The notes under the pieces are model-generated. The model had not been told where the DNA came from. It worked only from the letters and a program-made list of their open reading frames with translations, and did no database searches. A stretch of DNA of 64,000 nucleotides from assembly GCF_024347075.1 (NCBI RefSeq), contig NZ_AP024900.1, forward strand, positions 1,488,001 through 1,552,000, given 5' to 3'. Position numbers and translations under genes: made by a program. How positions within the stretch are numbered: position 1 is the stretch's first letter; the number at the start of each line of letters is the position of its first letter. This DNA comes from Vibrio rarus. Lineage in GTDB: Bacteria > Pseudomonadota > Gammaproteobacteria > Enterobacterales > Vibrionaceae. Shown piece by piece: positions 36,944 to 45,974 of this stretch.

Positions 36944-37103
36944 ATTTAACAAAAACACAACAATAAGGCAACACAAAATAACAAAGAAGTCTGACCAGTC
37001 TCTTTTTTAGCTAATGAGAAATTAAATATTATTTATAAAACAATTAGTTACGAGGATTTCAAAGGGAAATTAAAAAATAAATGAAAAAATGTGCAGATAA
37101 ATT

Positions 37104-37130
37104 GAACTCTTTTAAAAATGGCCGGTCATA
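37104..37130 (+). promoter_or_regulatory. Candidate sigmaE promoter for vrrA
   Basis: GAACTC, then 16 bases, then TCATA preceded by GG. The sigmaE consensus is GGAACTT-N16-TC(T/A)(G/A)A, so both elements and spacing agree. No equally good sigma70 promoter is visible. Confidence 0.6.
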
Positions 37131-37136
37131 TTATAT

Positions 37137-37252
37137 GTAGACAACAGAGCCACATGTATTTGAATTAATGTTTACTGTTGATTACAACTAATGTTTTTTC
37201 TTTTAATTCCTATGTTTGTATCAGCCCAATCCATTTTGATTGGGCTTTTTTT
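37137..37252 (+). ncRNA. vrrA: Candidate VrrA small RNA
   Basis: An intergenic stretch with no ORF ends in a strong intrinsic terminator: GCCCAATC / GATTGGGC and a run of nine T. A sigmaE-like promoter lies at the right distance upstream. In V. cholerae the sigmaE-dependent RNA VrrA (~140 nt) is encoded next to a TetR gene and fadE, as I remember, which is the same place as here. VrrA acts with or without Hfq on outer-membrane protein mRNAs such as ompA and ompT and increases vesicle release. The 5' end is estimated from the promoter. Identity rests on synteny, promoter and terminator, not on a sequence search. Confidence 0.7.
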
Positions 37253-37372
37253 TTGTTGGTACAAAGGGACTCTCAGCAACCGCGCCGAAAACACCCTTGC
37301 CAAAAAGCAACATGTTGATCACCTACAATCACCATGATTAGCACTATGAGCATCAATTGCTTTCTTCACCAT

Positions 37373-37402
37373 AAAAAAAGGGAGAGCATAAATGCTCTCC
37401 CT
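37373..37402 (-). terminator. nhaA terminator
   Basis: On the minus strand GGGAGAGCAT / ATGCTCTCCC with a 2-base loop runs into a T7 tract. It is 20 bases after the nhaA stop. Confidence 0.92.
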
Positions 37403-37423
37403 TATCATTCACTTTGTTTAAAA

Positions 37424-38593
37424 TTAAGCCTCAGCTTGCACCTTGGCTTCTACCCTCTTTGGCAAAGAGATACTCAACATAATATAACCAATAACAGCCG
37501 CTAATGTTGAACCCATCAAAATACCTAAACGAGCATGGGTGTTAAAGTCAGCATTGGCACCGGTAAAGGCAAGTGACGCAATAAACATCGACATGGTAAA
37601 ACCAATACCACACAACACTGATACGGCAAAGATATGACGGAAATCAATTCCTGCAGGCAATTTAGCAATACCTGACTTCACCGCAACCCAACTAAAGGTA
37701 AAGATACCCAATGGCTTACCAAGCAATAGACCCAAAGCGATACCCATTGGTAACGTAGAACCTAATGTAGACAATGAAATACCTTCTAAGGAGACGCCTG
37801 CATTTGCAAAAGCAAAGATAGGTAGAATTAAGAATGAAGACCAAGGATGCAATGCATGTTCAAGATGCTTCAGTGGTGAATGCTCCCCTTTTTTACCTTT
37901 AAGAGGAATAGCAAAACCAATAACTACCCCAGCAAGTGTTGCATGAACACCAGACTTCAGTACCGCAAACCACAAAATAGCACCCACTAATAAATACCAT
38001 TTTAACGGTGTGACTTTCTTATGGTTCATATAGAACAGCAAGCCCGTCATGGCAAAGCCAACCGCCAAGGCCAAAGTGGACAGATCGCTACTATAAAATA
38101 GTGCGATGATCACCACGACACCAAGGTCATCAATGATAGCAAGAGCAAGCAAGAATACTTTAAGACTCACCGGCACGCGGTTGCCAAGTAGCGCCATGAT
38201 ACCCAGAGCAAACGCAATGTCTGTTGCAGCTGGAATCGCCCAGCCCGCAAGCGCATCAGGGTTACCCATATTAAATAAAACGTAAACTAAAGCAGGCGCA
38301 AGCATACCACCTACAGCTGCAATAGCAGGGAAAATAGCGGTCTCACGTGACTTTAATGCACCTTCTAGCAATTCACGTTTTACTTCCAAGCCGATCAGCA
38401 AGAAGAATAACGCCATTAGACCGTCGTTAACCCAATGTGAAACAGACATACCTAAAAAGTAAGAATGCAGAGCGCCGTCATAAACTTCATTAAGAGGCGA
38501 GTTCGCCACCATCATTGCTAATGCAGCCGCAATGACCAGAATAATTCCACCGGCTGATTCCATCTTAAAAAAATCTTTCAGCATTTGACTCAT
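37424..38593 (-). CDS. nhaA: Na+/H+ antiporter NhaA
   Basis: Inner-membrane antiporter exporting Na+ or Li+ in exchange for protons. I start at [16 protein letters not shown] (ATG at 38593, AAAGG seven bases ahead), giving 389 residues; a longer open frame upstream lacks support. The functional pair of aspartates is in [18 protein letters not shown] (Asp163/Asp164 in E. coli), and [11 protein letters not shown] holds Asp133. A perfect CRP-type palindrome lies 18-33 bases before the start codon. Vibrios need this pump for sodium and alkaline pH. Confidence 0.95.
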   Translation of the reverse strand: MSQMLKDFFKMESAGGIILVIAAALAMMVANSPLNEVYDGALHSYFLGMSVSHWVNDGLMALFFLLIGLEVKRELLEGALKSRETAIFPAIAAVGGMLAPALVYVLFNMGNPDALAGWAIPAATDIAFALGIMALLGNRVPVSLKVFLLALAIIDDLGVVVIIALFYSSDLSTLALAVGFAMTGLLFYMNHKKVTPLKWYLLVGAILWFAVLKSGVHATLAGVVIGFAIPLKGKKGEHSPLKHLEHALHPWSSFLILPIFAFANAGVSLEGISLSTLGSTLPMGIALGLLLGKPLGIFTFSWVAVKSGIAKLPAGIDFRHIFAVSVLCGIGFTMSMFIASLAFTGANADFNTHARLGILMGSTLAAVIGYIMLSISLPKRVEAKVQAEA

Positions 38594-38610
38594 ATTATAA
38601 CCTTTACACT

Positions 38611-38626
38611 TGTGATTAGAATCACA
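38611..38626. promoter_or_regulatory. Perfect CRP-type palindrome in the nhaA leader
   Basis: TGTGATTAGAATCACA is a full inverted repeat with the CRP core TGTGA-N6-TCACA. It lies immediately upstream of the nhaA ribosome-binding site. At that position CRP might repress, unless transcription starts very close to the ATG (a TATAAT overlaps 38594-38599). Confidence 0.6.
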
Positions 38627-38883
38627 CAACTAAGTGGCACATATATTACACGGTACAGGGATTAACAAAATTCGCTTGTATAGACCAATAGCTTCGGTTT
38701 TTCCGAATAAATAGCCAGAATTACAATAATTGCTCATTATGCATCAACTGTAATGAAGCTAGTGTATAATTCAAAAAGAGACCTTGCATTGCCATAATAG
38801 TGAGTCAATGCCAGCAAGTAACCGTTAAGGGAAAAACACTTAAATACAAGGCAAAATAGTCACTCTCTTTGTATCCCCATGTA
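38627..38883. other. Gap upstream of nhaA
   Basis: The nhaA promoter should be here. TAATAT around 38644 is a possible -10 on the minus strand, but no good -35 is present. I see no gene and no strong structure. Confidence 0.4.
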
Positions 38884-38987
38884 ATAATTTTTGATTGTAG
38901 AATAATTACTTATCGAGACATTCCGTCTTGTTTTCGTGCATTTTTCCTGCGCTATTTATGCTCACTTACTTAGTGTGATTGGTATAA
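38884..38987. repeat. Dispersed palindromic element, half copy C
   Basis: Only the right half of copy A is present: from TAATTTTTGATTGTAGAATA through CGCTATTT to TTAGTGTGATTGGTATAA. The left arm is replaced by unrelated sequence. Copy D, the complementary left half, lies 26 bases further on in the same orientation. Confidence 0.8.
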
Positions 38988-39013
38988 CAAGTCACTGACC
39001 CCTTAGCAGGGTT

Positions 39014-39118
39014 TAATACCAATCGTACTAAATAACTGGTCATTCTAGCTTGTTAAAATATTCGATAACTGCGTTAGAATTTTTGATTGTAAAATTACGA
39101 CTTATCAAAAAAACCCCT
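39014..39118. repeat. Dispersed palindromic element, half copy D
   Basis: Only the left half is present: AATACCAATCGTACTAAATA through GCGTTAGAATTTTTGATTGT to ACTTATCAAAA, then the match stops. Together C and D contain one element's worth of sequence, but in the order right half, left half. Confidence 0.8.
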
Positions 39119-39358
39119 TGTTAATCGGTGTTTTTCCGACCCTTTTTTGGCTACCATTTTACGGTAATGGGTATTTCGATTAGCGTTAGTTATTGCAATA
39201 GGGGTATCGCTATGTAGCACAATATCAAAATCAGTGACTGACTAAGATAGCTATAAGCTTAGCAAAGATATGCAGAATGTCAGTTACGTGATTGGAGAGG
39301 ATAGACAGGAGGTCGTAGAGCAAGGTCAACCTTGGCAGGTTAACCTCTATTTGCCCAC
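39119..39358. other. Gap downstream of attH, possible decayed sequence
   Basis: No complete gene is visible. A plus-strand frame ending at 39361 (…QGQPWQVNLYLPT) is 38 codons long with no clear ribosome-binding site and could be a remnant. No terminator for the attH operon stands out. Confidence 0.35.
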
Positions 39359-40474
39359 TTAATAACCAACAAGCTGCAAGAAACCTTGCGCCTTTATATT
39401 GCCTGATACGGTCATTCTTCCTGACCAAGATGGAATAGAAAGGTGTGTCCATTGGTCAAAGCGAGTGGCTTTGGCCGTTAAGTACACATTATAATTAGGC
39501 ACGTTTACAACCCACTGCAGTGGCAACACTTTGCCGTTGCTGAGTGTGGTAGTGCCAATGGCATGCATTTCAATTTCGTCGTTTGAAAGCGTCACATGAC
39601 GTCCATCAGGGGTGAATAGATTACCATAGCTATAAGGTAACACATCCCCTTTTAAACGGCTTTTCACCACAGACAGAACTCTACCGTCTTGCAGTCGAAA
39701 CAAAAAGTGGCTGAAATTTTTATGCTCTCCGCCAATAAGGTCGGTGCCCCATACTTGAGACAATGCAGCCTGACCCGTGACTTTGATGGTCTTGCCTCCC
39801 ACCACAATTGTCCCAGCGACCTCAATATACGGCGCTGAATAGCCATACAATGCAAGTGATTGAAGTTCATGGGTTACTTGATAGCCTTTCATACCTAACG
39901 GAATAAACGCTTTATTTAATTTGTTGCCTAAGTTCACATCAAATTGTTCCGATGAAATCATCAAATTTCCAGGAGCGGGTGAACGAGTAAAAGAACGAAT
40001 CGACCAGTTATCAATAGACAATTGATAAGGACGTTTACGCATCCCCACCAAACCGATTCCACCCCGGGCAAAACGTTGGTCCCGGTACACTTGATCTGGG
40101 GTGGTCACTATGGCCTGTGAGGTATAAATTTGTGGTGACTCCCAACCTACGCCCGCTTCTTCAAACATAGAAATGCGAAATAAAGACCACTGAACAAGGT
40201 ACTCATTACCTTGCTCATCTTTAAGGGTTGCAATATAGCGCCATATTTCATGTTGGTATTTTGGGTGAATGGTAAAGTCTTCGGGAAAGGTGACTTCCTT
40301 CCCCGGAAGAACAGGCTCAAATGTCCTTTCAACCCCAGTATCGATACTATCAATGGTGATCAAAGGCGGTTGGGCCGCCTTCCAATATCGATAGATGACC
40401 AAACTGATTATGGCAATCGAAACCAGAACAATGCTCAGGATTAATATGAAGCGGGGTTTTAATAGTTTCTGCAT
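39359..40474 (-). CDS. attH: AttH-like lipocalin-fold membrane-anchored protein
   Basis: The 371-residue product has one N-terminal membrane helix (about residues 11-30) and a large extracytoplasmic part with CrtC/AttH-type motifs: YQHEIWRYIATL, VQWSLFRI, and ALSQVWGTDLIGG. AttH proteins form a two-lipocalin fold and are encoded with MacB-like ABC genes. Here the start lies 10 bases after the permease stop, in the order ATPase-permease-AttH. The substrate is unknown. The ATG at 40474 is preferred over an in-frame TTG one codon earlier. Confidence 0.82.
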   Translation of the reverse strand: MQKLLKPRFILILSIVLVSIAIISLVIYRYWKAAQPPLITIDSIDTGVERTFEPVLPGKEVTFPEDFTIHPKYQHEIWRYIATLKDEQGNEYLVQWSLFRISMFEEAGVGWESPQIYTSQAIVTTPDQVYRDQRFARGGIGLVGMRKRPYQLSIDNWSIRSFTRSPAPGNLMISSEQFDVNLGNKLNKAFIPLGMKGYQVTHELQSLALYGYSAPYIEVAGTIVVGGKTIKVTGQAALSQVWGTDLIGGEHKNFSHFLFRLQDGRVLSVVKSRLKGDVLPYSYGNLFTPDGRHVTLSNDEIEMHAIGTTTLSNGKVLPLQWVVNVPNYNVYLTAKATRFDQWTHLSIPSWSGRMTVSGNIKAQGFLQLVGY

Positions 40475-40483
40475 CAATTCGCT

Positions 40484-42937
40484 CTACATTGCATCTCTAA
40501 GTGATTTCATTGGCGTACGCCTAATGACTTGTAATACGGGTATTGCTCCCGCTAACATTAACGCACTGACCGTTAATGCCAAGGTACCAAGATAATCCCA
40601 AGGAACAACATGTAACTGCATACTCCAACCAAACGTTTTCTTCAAAATCAGTTCCACCACATTACTCGCAAGAACTAAACCTAATGGAATAGCCACGCAA
40701 GAGGCGACAATGCCAAATGCAAACAGCTGTGCCCCACCCACAAACACTAACTCTTTACCAGACACGCCCAAGCAACGCAGCAACGCGACATTGCGAAGTC
40801 GCGACGCCTCACCGGCTAAAGTGGCAAAGAAGATACCAAACACAGCAACAATCAGCGTTAAATTGCCTAATGTATCGGTAATACCAAATGTTCTATCAAA
40901 TATTCTCAGTGCTTGTTCGTGGATAGTATGGTTGTTAACCACCCTATCTGCTGGAGTGCGATAGATGGAGATCAATTTAGAGGTTAAATGATTGGCTTGT
41001 GTTTTATCACCCAGCACCACCCCTAAGCCAATACTTCCTTGACCCGGTAGTAAGCGTTGCCAACTGTTTTCAGACAACATCACTTGATCATAAGGGTTAC
41101 CATAATCGTAATAAACCCCCACCACTCGCCACTGTTGTCCTACCGGTGCAGGAAGTGAAATATAGTCACCTACCCTGATATTACGCTTATTGGACATAGA
41201 CTCGCTGATCATCACACTACGAGAATGATGTAAATGATGCCAGTAATCGGGAATGGAGACTTTTTCAGCCAGAGACTTTTTCTCACCTTGACTGCTACCG
41301 GTACTAACCAGGTCAATGTTGCCATCTAAAGTGATCAGTTCCGTTTCCCAACGTTGCCATACTTCTTTTACCTCTGGTTGTTTTTCAAGCCATGTTTTCA
41401 TTCTTGGGGCCGCATTCACCGTTGGGTGTATATAAACATCAGCGGCCAATCGCTGTGATAACCATTGATCCGTAGTTTCTCGAAAACTACCCACCATAGT
41501 TTCAACACCCACATTAGCGGTAATAGCGAGCATAAAGGCCATTAACGCTACCCCTCTGTAGCTCATTGAAGCGGCAGCATCAGAGAAGAACCAACGTACT
41601 TTAACCCAACGTAAACGATAAGAAAGATAAGTAAACATCTCAAAGATGATATAAGGAACCACCAATGCCACGCCCACCAGCATAAAGGCTAAAATACTAA
41701 ATCCGGCATAAATACCTCGGCCAAATTGCAAAATAAAGACCGCGATAAATAGGCATATTGCGGCTAAGATAGCCTGCCAAAAGAACTCTTTACCAGCAAA
41801 TCGAACGAGAGAGAGACGAGCGGTTAAACGAATAGGCTGAGATCGTATTAAGCGAAATAACGGCCAAGTACACGAGAACAACACTCCGACGATCGCCATT
41901 AATAGACTTTTTGCACTCCAAGCCCAGTTCCAATTAATCACCAGATCAATATTGGCATTATAAATAGCGCCAATACTCATAGAAACCGCTGGCAGTAATT
42001 GATTGGCCAGTGCTAATCCTAACACGTTGCCAGAAATCCAACTGACCGTCACCAGTATAGCCAACTCGAAGCTCAACGCAGCCACCAACTGCCAACCTGC
42101 TACACCAAGTTGACGCAATGAGCCAACCACGGTTTGTCGCTGAATAAATGACAAAGACATGGCTTGGTAAAAAATAAATAAACCAATTAAAAATGAAAGC
42201 ATGGCCATTGCAGTAAGGTTTAAGTGGAACGCTTCTGTTAACGAAATCAATTCTGCACGGGTATTTTTACGTAATGTCATGCCTTCTGGCAACATAGCGC
42301 GGATGTCATCCAACTTTTGTTGGCTCATGGTGCCGCAACCTATCATTGAAAAGCCGGTGCCTTGTCGTAACTTACGGCTCACCGCCATATCGATAATCAA
42401 ATTAGAACCTTGGACTAATTTTTGATTATCCACCACTAAAGGACCTAACACTTGCCCATCGGCCAACTTAAGTCGTTGTCCTTCATGCCATCCCATATAG
42501 GTCATAAATGTATGATTAACAATCACGGGATGCGGTGGTTGCATCATTTTTAAAATTGGATTTTCTAGAATGTTCGAGCGAAAGAACACCTCTGCGGTAG
42601 CTAAACTGTCTATACCGAGCAGTTGGATATCTTCACCGGTATCCGTACGCGTGCGGTACAGATCAAATGGAATGCACTGACTAAAGCCTTCACGGCGCAT
42701 TTGTACGTAAAAGCCTTGCGGAATGGTATTAGAATTACTTTTTGATTGAATGCGATACGGCAATGGATTAGAGAACAGACGTTCTCCATGAGTGTAAGAA
42801 AGCTTGGCATGTTGATTAATCGCCAATACACCAACAAAAACGGAAATGCCCAAAGAGAGCCCCAACCACACAAGGAGCATTTGTAACGGGTGTTTCTTAT
42901 AATGACCAACCAGTGCTTTAGCTATTGGCCATAACAT
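40484..42937 (-). CDS. ABC transporter permease with two FtsX/MacB domains
   Basis: An 817-residue membrane protein with two FtsX-like cores, each a periplasmic domain followed by three to four helices, the arrangement of the LolC/AttFG type. I start at MLWPIAKALVGHYKK (42937), which has AAGGAGGG seven bases ahead; translation overlaps the end of the ATPase gene by 20 bases. Such mechanotransmission permeases use ATP in the cytoplasm to move lipids, peptides or lipoproteins in the envelope. Substrate not known. Confidence 0.87.
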   Translation of the reverse strand: MLWPIAKALVGHYKKHPLQMLLVWLGLSLGISVFVGVLAINQHAKLSYTHGERLFSNPLPYRIQSKSNSNTIPQGFYVQMRREGFSQCIPFDLYRTRTDTGEDIQLLGIDSLATAEVFFRSNILENPILKMMQPPHPVIVNHTFMTYMGWHEGQRLKLADGQVLGPLVVDNQKLVQGSNLIIDMAVSRKLRQGTGFSMIGCGTMSQQKLDDIRAMLPEGMTLRKNTRAELISLTEAFHLNLTAMAMLSFLIGLFIFYQAMSLSFIQRQTVVGSLRQLGVAGWQLVAALSFELAILVTVSWISGNVLGLALANQLLPAVSMSIGAIYNANIDLVINWNWAWSAKSLLMAIVGVLFSCTWPLFRLIRSQPIRLTARLSLVRFAGKEFFWQAILAAICLFIAVFILQFGRGIYAGFSILAFMLVGVALVVPYIIFEMFTYLSYRLRWVKVRWFFSDAAASMSYRGVALMAFMLAITANVGVETMVGSFRETTDQWLSQRLAADVYIHPTVNAAPRMKTWLEKQPEVKEVWQRWETELITLDGNIDLVSTGSSQGEKKSLAEKVSIPDYWHHLHHSRSVMISESMSNKRNIRVGDYISLPAPVGQQWRVVGVYYDYGNPYDQVMLSENSWQRLLPGQGSIGLGVVLGDKTQANHLTSKLISIYRTPADRVVNNHTIHEQALRIFDRTFGITDTLGNLTLIVAVFGIFFATLAGEASRLRNVALLRCLGVSGKELVFVGGAQLFAFGIVASCVAIPLGLVLASNVVELILKKTFGWSMQLHVVPWDYLGTLALTVSALMLAGAIPVLQVIRRTPMKSLRDAM

Positions 42938-43589
42938 GCAATTGCCCTCCTTGTAAGCGGACAATTTTATCCATATAGTGCGCCACTTTCTCACTATGAG
43001 TCACCAGTAACAAAGTGCATTGAAACTCTTTGGTTAAAGATGAAAATAGACGCATTACCGCCTCAGCATTTTTCTCATCTAGGCTACCGGTAGGTTCATC
43101 TGCCAATAAAAGAGAAGGCTCCATATACAAAGCGCGAGCAATGGCTGCCCGTTGCTGTTGCCCCCCTGATAACTCTTCAGGATAACGACCAAGCAAAGGC
43201 ATTAAATCTAAGGTCGCTAAAATTTGTCGCCACAACTGACTGTTTTCTGGCAAGCCCTTTAATTGACGGCAAAAGCGAATATTATCCGCCACGTTAAGCG
43301 TCGTTAATAAGTTGTACTGTTGAAAAACATGTCCTATATGATTACGACGATAACGAGTGCGATTATTCTCTTTAAAGTTATGCATGTCATAATCGTCAAA
43401 CCAAATTTCACCCGAGTCCACTTTATCAAGACCTGCGATCAAATTAAGAAGCGTACTCTTTCCTGAGCCCGACTCCCCCATCAATGCGATCTGTTCGCCT
43501 CTCGCCACCGAAAAATTGGCACTTTGTAATACAGGGTTAAATTCTCCACCGTCAACAAATCCTTTGCTAACACCAACCAGTTTCAACAT
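42918..43589 (-). CDS. ABC transporter ATPase, LolD/MacB-type
   Basis: The 223-residue ATPase has Walker A GESGSGKST (38-46), the signature LSGGQQQ (140-146) and Walker B LLADEPTGSLD (161-171). The length and the TGSLDEKN ending of the Walker B region are typical of LolD/MacB/FtsE-type ATPases. It is the first gene of the operon with the FtsX-like permease and AttH. Confidence 0.93.
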   Translation of the reverse strand: MLKLVGVSKGFVDGGEFNPVLQSANFSVARGEQIALMGESGSGKSTLLNLIAGLDKVDSGEIWFDDYDMHNFKENNRTRYRRNHIGHVFQQYNLLTTLNVADNIRFCRQLKGLPENSQLWRQILATLDLMPLLGRYPEELSGGQQQRAAIARALYMEPSLLLADEPTGSLDEKNAEAVMRLFSSLTKEFQCTLLLVTHSEKVAHYMDKIVRLQGGQLHVMANS

Positions 43590-43746
43590 TTATGATTACC
43601 TTTTAACCATCTTAAACTCACCCAATACCGCATTTAGGCTATTTCAAGAAAAATGTGATGTATTTTTCAACAAAACGATGAAAAAGTGAGAGTTTTCAGT
43701 AATTAGTATACTCTTAACTTTAGGGTAGAACCAAGCAGGAATAAGA

Positions 43747-45198
43747 ATGAAGGGAAAAAAGGTCTTAGTGGTGGGTGCCTCAGGTTATGTTGGTTCACAG
43801 CTTGTGCCTTTGTTGCTCGAACAAGGTTTGCAAGTCACCGCCAGCGCTAGAAATGCCACCTTGCTTAAAAGCCGTATCGACCATCACAAAAACCTCTCTT
43901 TTGTTGCATTGGATTTGGCCGATAAAGGGCAAACTCTGCAAGTGGTTAATGACTTTGATGTGGTGTATTTTCTAGTGCATGGTATGAATCATGGCCATGA
44001 TTTTTTAGACTACGAACTCTCCCTAGCTCATCACTTTGCAGCAGCCCTCAATCAAAACCCGATTGGCCATGTTATTTTCTTAAGCTCGTTACAACCTCAA
44101 ACGGGCCACTCTGCACATTTGCAAGCGCGCCGAGAAACGGGCAATATTTTACGTCAAACTAAAGTGCCCATTACTGAATTGCGCGCAGGCGTGATCATTG
44201 GCCCCGGCTCTGCCGCCTTTGAAATCATGCGTGATTTTGTATACAACCTACCTATACTCGTTACCCCTAAATGGGTGGACTCTAAAGCCAACCCCATTGC
44301 ATTGGCCAATCTCAACCATTACCTGCTGTGCCTTGCTCAGCAATCTCCAACTGACAGCACGTATTATGAAGTGGGTGGCCCTGATATTTTAAGTTACCGA
44401 GATCAATTTAAACTCCTTTGTCATGCCACCAGCAACCGCTATCGTTTGTGGGCGACCTCTTTACTCACCCCCGCTATGGCATCGGCTTGGTTAGGCTTAG
44501 TCACATCCGTGCCAAGTAATATTGGCCGAGCTTTACTCGCAGGCTTGAGTCACGACTTTATTGCCCAGTCGCAGCCCATCCGTAAGCGCTTTCCACAAAC
44601 TTTACTCTCATACCAACAGATGATTGATGACAGCCTACGTCATGAAGACGAATTTGCACGAGGTAAAGTATGGGGATATGATCCTGCAGCATTACAGCGC
44701 TGGCAACCGGGGTATGGCTATTACCCTAAGCAAGCGGGAGCTTGCATCACCACACAAAAAACCGCTGAACAGCTGTGGTCTGTGGTCACGCAACTTGGCA
44801 GCCCCGAGCAAGGGTACTTTTTTGCCAATGTGTTATGGCGTACGCGTGAATGGTTAGATTTATTGTTTGGCGGTGGACGACCAAAAAGACACATCCCCGC
44901 AGGCCCTAGTTTAACCATTGGCGATCAAATCGATTCTTGGAAAGTGATTCGTATTCAACCCAATCACTTTCTCTCTTTGCTGTTTGGCATGAAAGGGCCA
45001 GGATTGGGGCGCTTAGAATGCACCATCATAGACCATGGCACTCATAGGGAGTTGGACGTAAGAGCATGGTGGCACCCAAAAGGCTTTTTGGGACTGTTGT
45101 ATTGGTATGCTATGTTCCCCGCTCACCTGTTCATATTCAAAGGTATGGTTAAAGCTATATGCAACAAAGCTGGGAAAAAGGCTAGAGTGTCAATCTAG
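43747..45198 (+). CDS. NAD(P)-binding SDR protein with C-terminal DUF2867
   Basis: The N-terminal ~290 residues are an atypical short-chain dehydrogenase with VVGASGYVGSQ (9-18) and LSSLQPQTGHSAHLQARRE, close to complex-I-subunit/YbjT-like SDRs. The C-terminal ~170 residues are a DUF2867 domain (EQLWSVVTQLG, ELDVRAWWHPKGFLGLLYWY). The combination is common in proteobacteria but has no settled reaction. AGGAATAAG precedes the ATG. It is divergent from the ABC operon. Confidence 0.85.
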   Translation: MKGKKVLVVGASGYVGSQLVPLLLEQGLQVTASARNATLLKSRIDHHKNLSFVALDLADKGQTLQVVNDFDVVYFLVHGMNHGHDFLDYELSLAHHFAAALNQNPIGHVIFLSSLQPQTGHSAHLQARRETGNILRQTKVPITELRAGVIIGPGSAAFEIMRDFVYNLPILVTPKWVDSKANPIALANLNHYLLCLAQQSPTDSTYYEVGGPDILSYRDQFKLLCHATSNRYRLWATSLLTPAMASAWLGLVTSVPSNIGRALLAGLSHDFIAQSQPIRKRFPQTLLSYQQMIDDSLRHEDEFARGKVWGYDPAALQRWQPGYGYYPKQAGACITTQKTAEQLWSVVTQLGSPEQGYFFANVLWRTREWLDLLFGGGRPKRHIPAGPSLTIGDQIDSWKVIRIQPNHFLSLLFGMKGPGLGRLECTIIDHGTHRELDVRAWWHPKGFLGLLYWYAMFPAHLFIFKGMVKAICNKAGKKARVSI

Positions 45199-45221
45199 CC
45201 ATTCTCTATCAATACTGAATT

Positions 45222-45974
45222 TTATATAAACTCAGCGGCAGTGAACCCAATGGGGATCTCCGCAAGTATCGGGCCTAAATTGCTTGGGTAGACGAGATAC
45301 TCACCGTGATATTTCACTTTCGATTTATAGTCGGTCTGCTTATGTAAAATTAAGCCACACTTTAATGCTTGATGAATAAACTGTTGGTGATTGCCCCGTA
45401 CATAAAAACTCATTGGGCGAACCAATGCCTCGCCTGCACCGCCATTACTGCCACCGTCAAAACAAGACTCACACTGTTTTGCACACAATACAAACGAGCT
45501 TTCGCCATCAGTAAACACTTGGCTTTTCGCCGACCCCGTTAAATCATACTCATTCGATACGCTCCAACCCAACGCTTCCATATCATCCATTATTTGTTCA
45601 ATGTGTGTATCTAATAGCGGCGCAATGGGTTGATCTTTGGTAAAAAATAGTGAGTAAAACTGCGATAAAGTGTGAAAACGTGCATACAGCGCCGTTTTAC
45701 TGCCTTGGCTACGACCCAATTTTTGCCAAGCTAATAAATCTTTGGCCATTAAACTTGAAAAACGCTTTTCCTTGATGCTCTTTGTTATCCAACGTAGCAA
45801 AAAGTTAGTATTACTGACCGGCGTATCCGCAAGCTTACCTAATTGATGTTCTTGTTGGATCTCTTGTAATGCCGTATCTACCAGTGCAAGCATTTGCTCG
45901 GCATAGCTTTGTCCTGCTTTATTTTGTTCGCTATGAGGTGGCGTTTGTTTACTTTTTTCTGTACCAGTTAGCAC
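45222..45974 (-). CDS. DUF2913 family protein
   Basis: A 250-residue soluble protein resembling the vibrio DUF2913 family (NTNFLLRWITKSIKEKRF, LVRPMSFYVRGNHQQFIHQA, EYLVYPSNLGPILAEIP). It contains a CxxC pair (CAKQCESC). Function unknown. Its ATG overlaps the end of the bcr gene by 7 bases, so it is the second gene of that operon and translation is coupled. Confidence 0.75.
   Translation of the reverse strand: MLTGTEKSKQTPPHSEQNKAGQSYAEQMLALVDTALQEIQQEHQLGKLADTPVSNTNFLLRWITKSIKEKRFSSLMAKDLLAWQKLGRSQGSKTALYARFHTLSQFYSLFFTKDQPIAPLLDTHIEQIMDDMEALGWSVSNEYDLTGSAKSQVFTDGESSFVLCAKQCESCFDGGSNGGAGEALVRPMSFYVRGNHQQFIHQALKCGLILHKQTDYKSKVKYHGEYLVYPSNLGPILAEIPIGFTAAEFI

Noticed and set aside
39245..39361. 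Plus-strand frame ending QGQPWQVNLYLPT
   Set aside because: 38 codons, no ribosome-binding site, overlaps the end of attH; at best a gene remnant.
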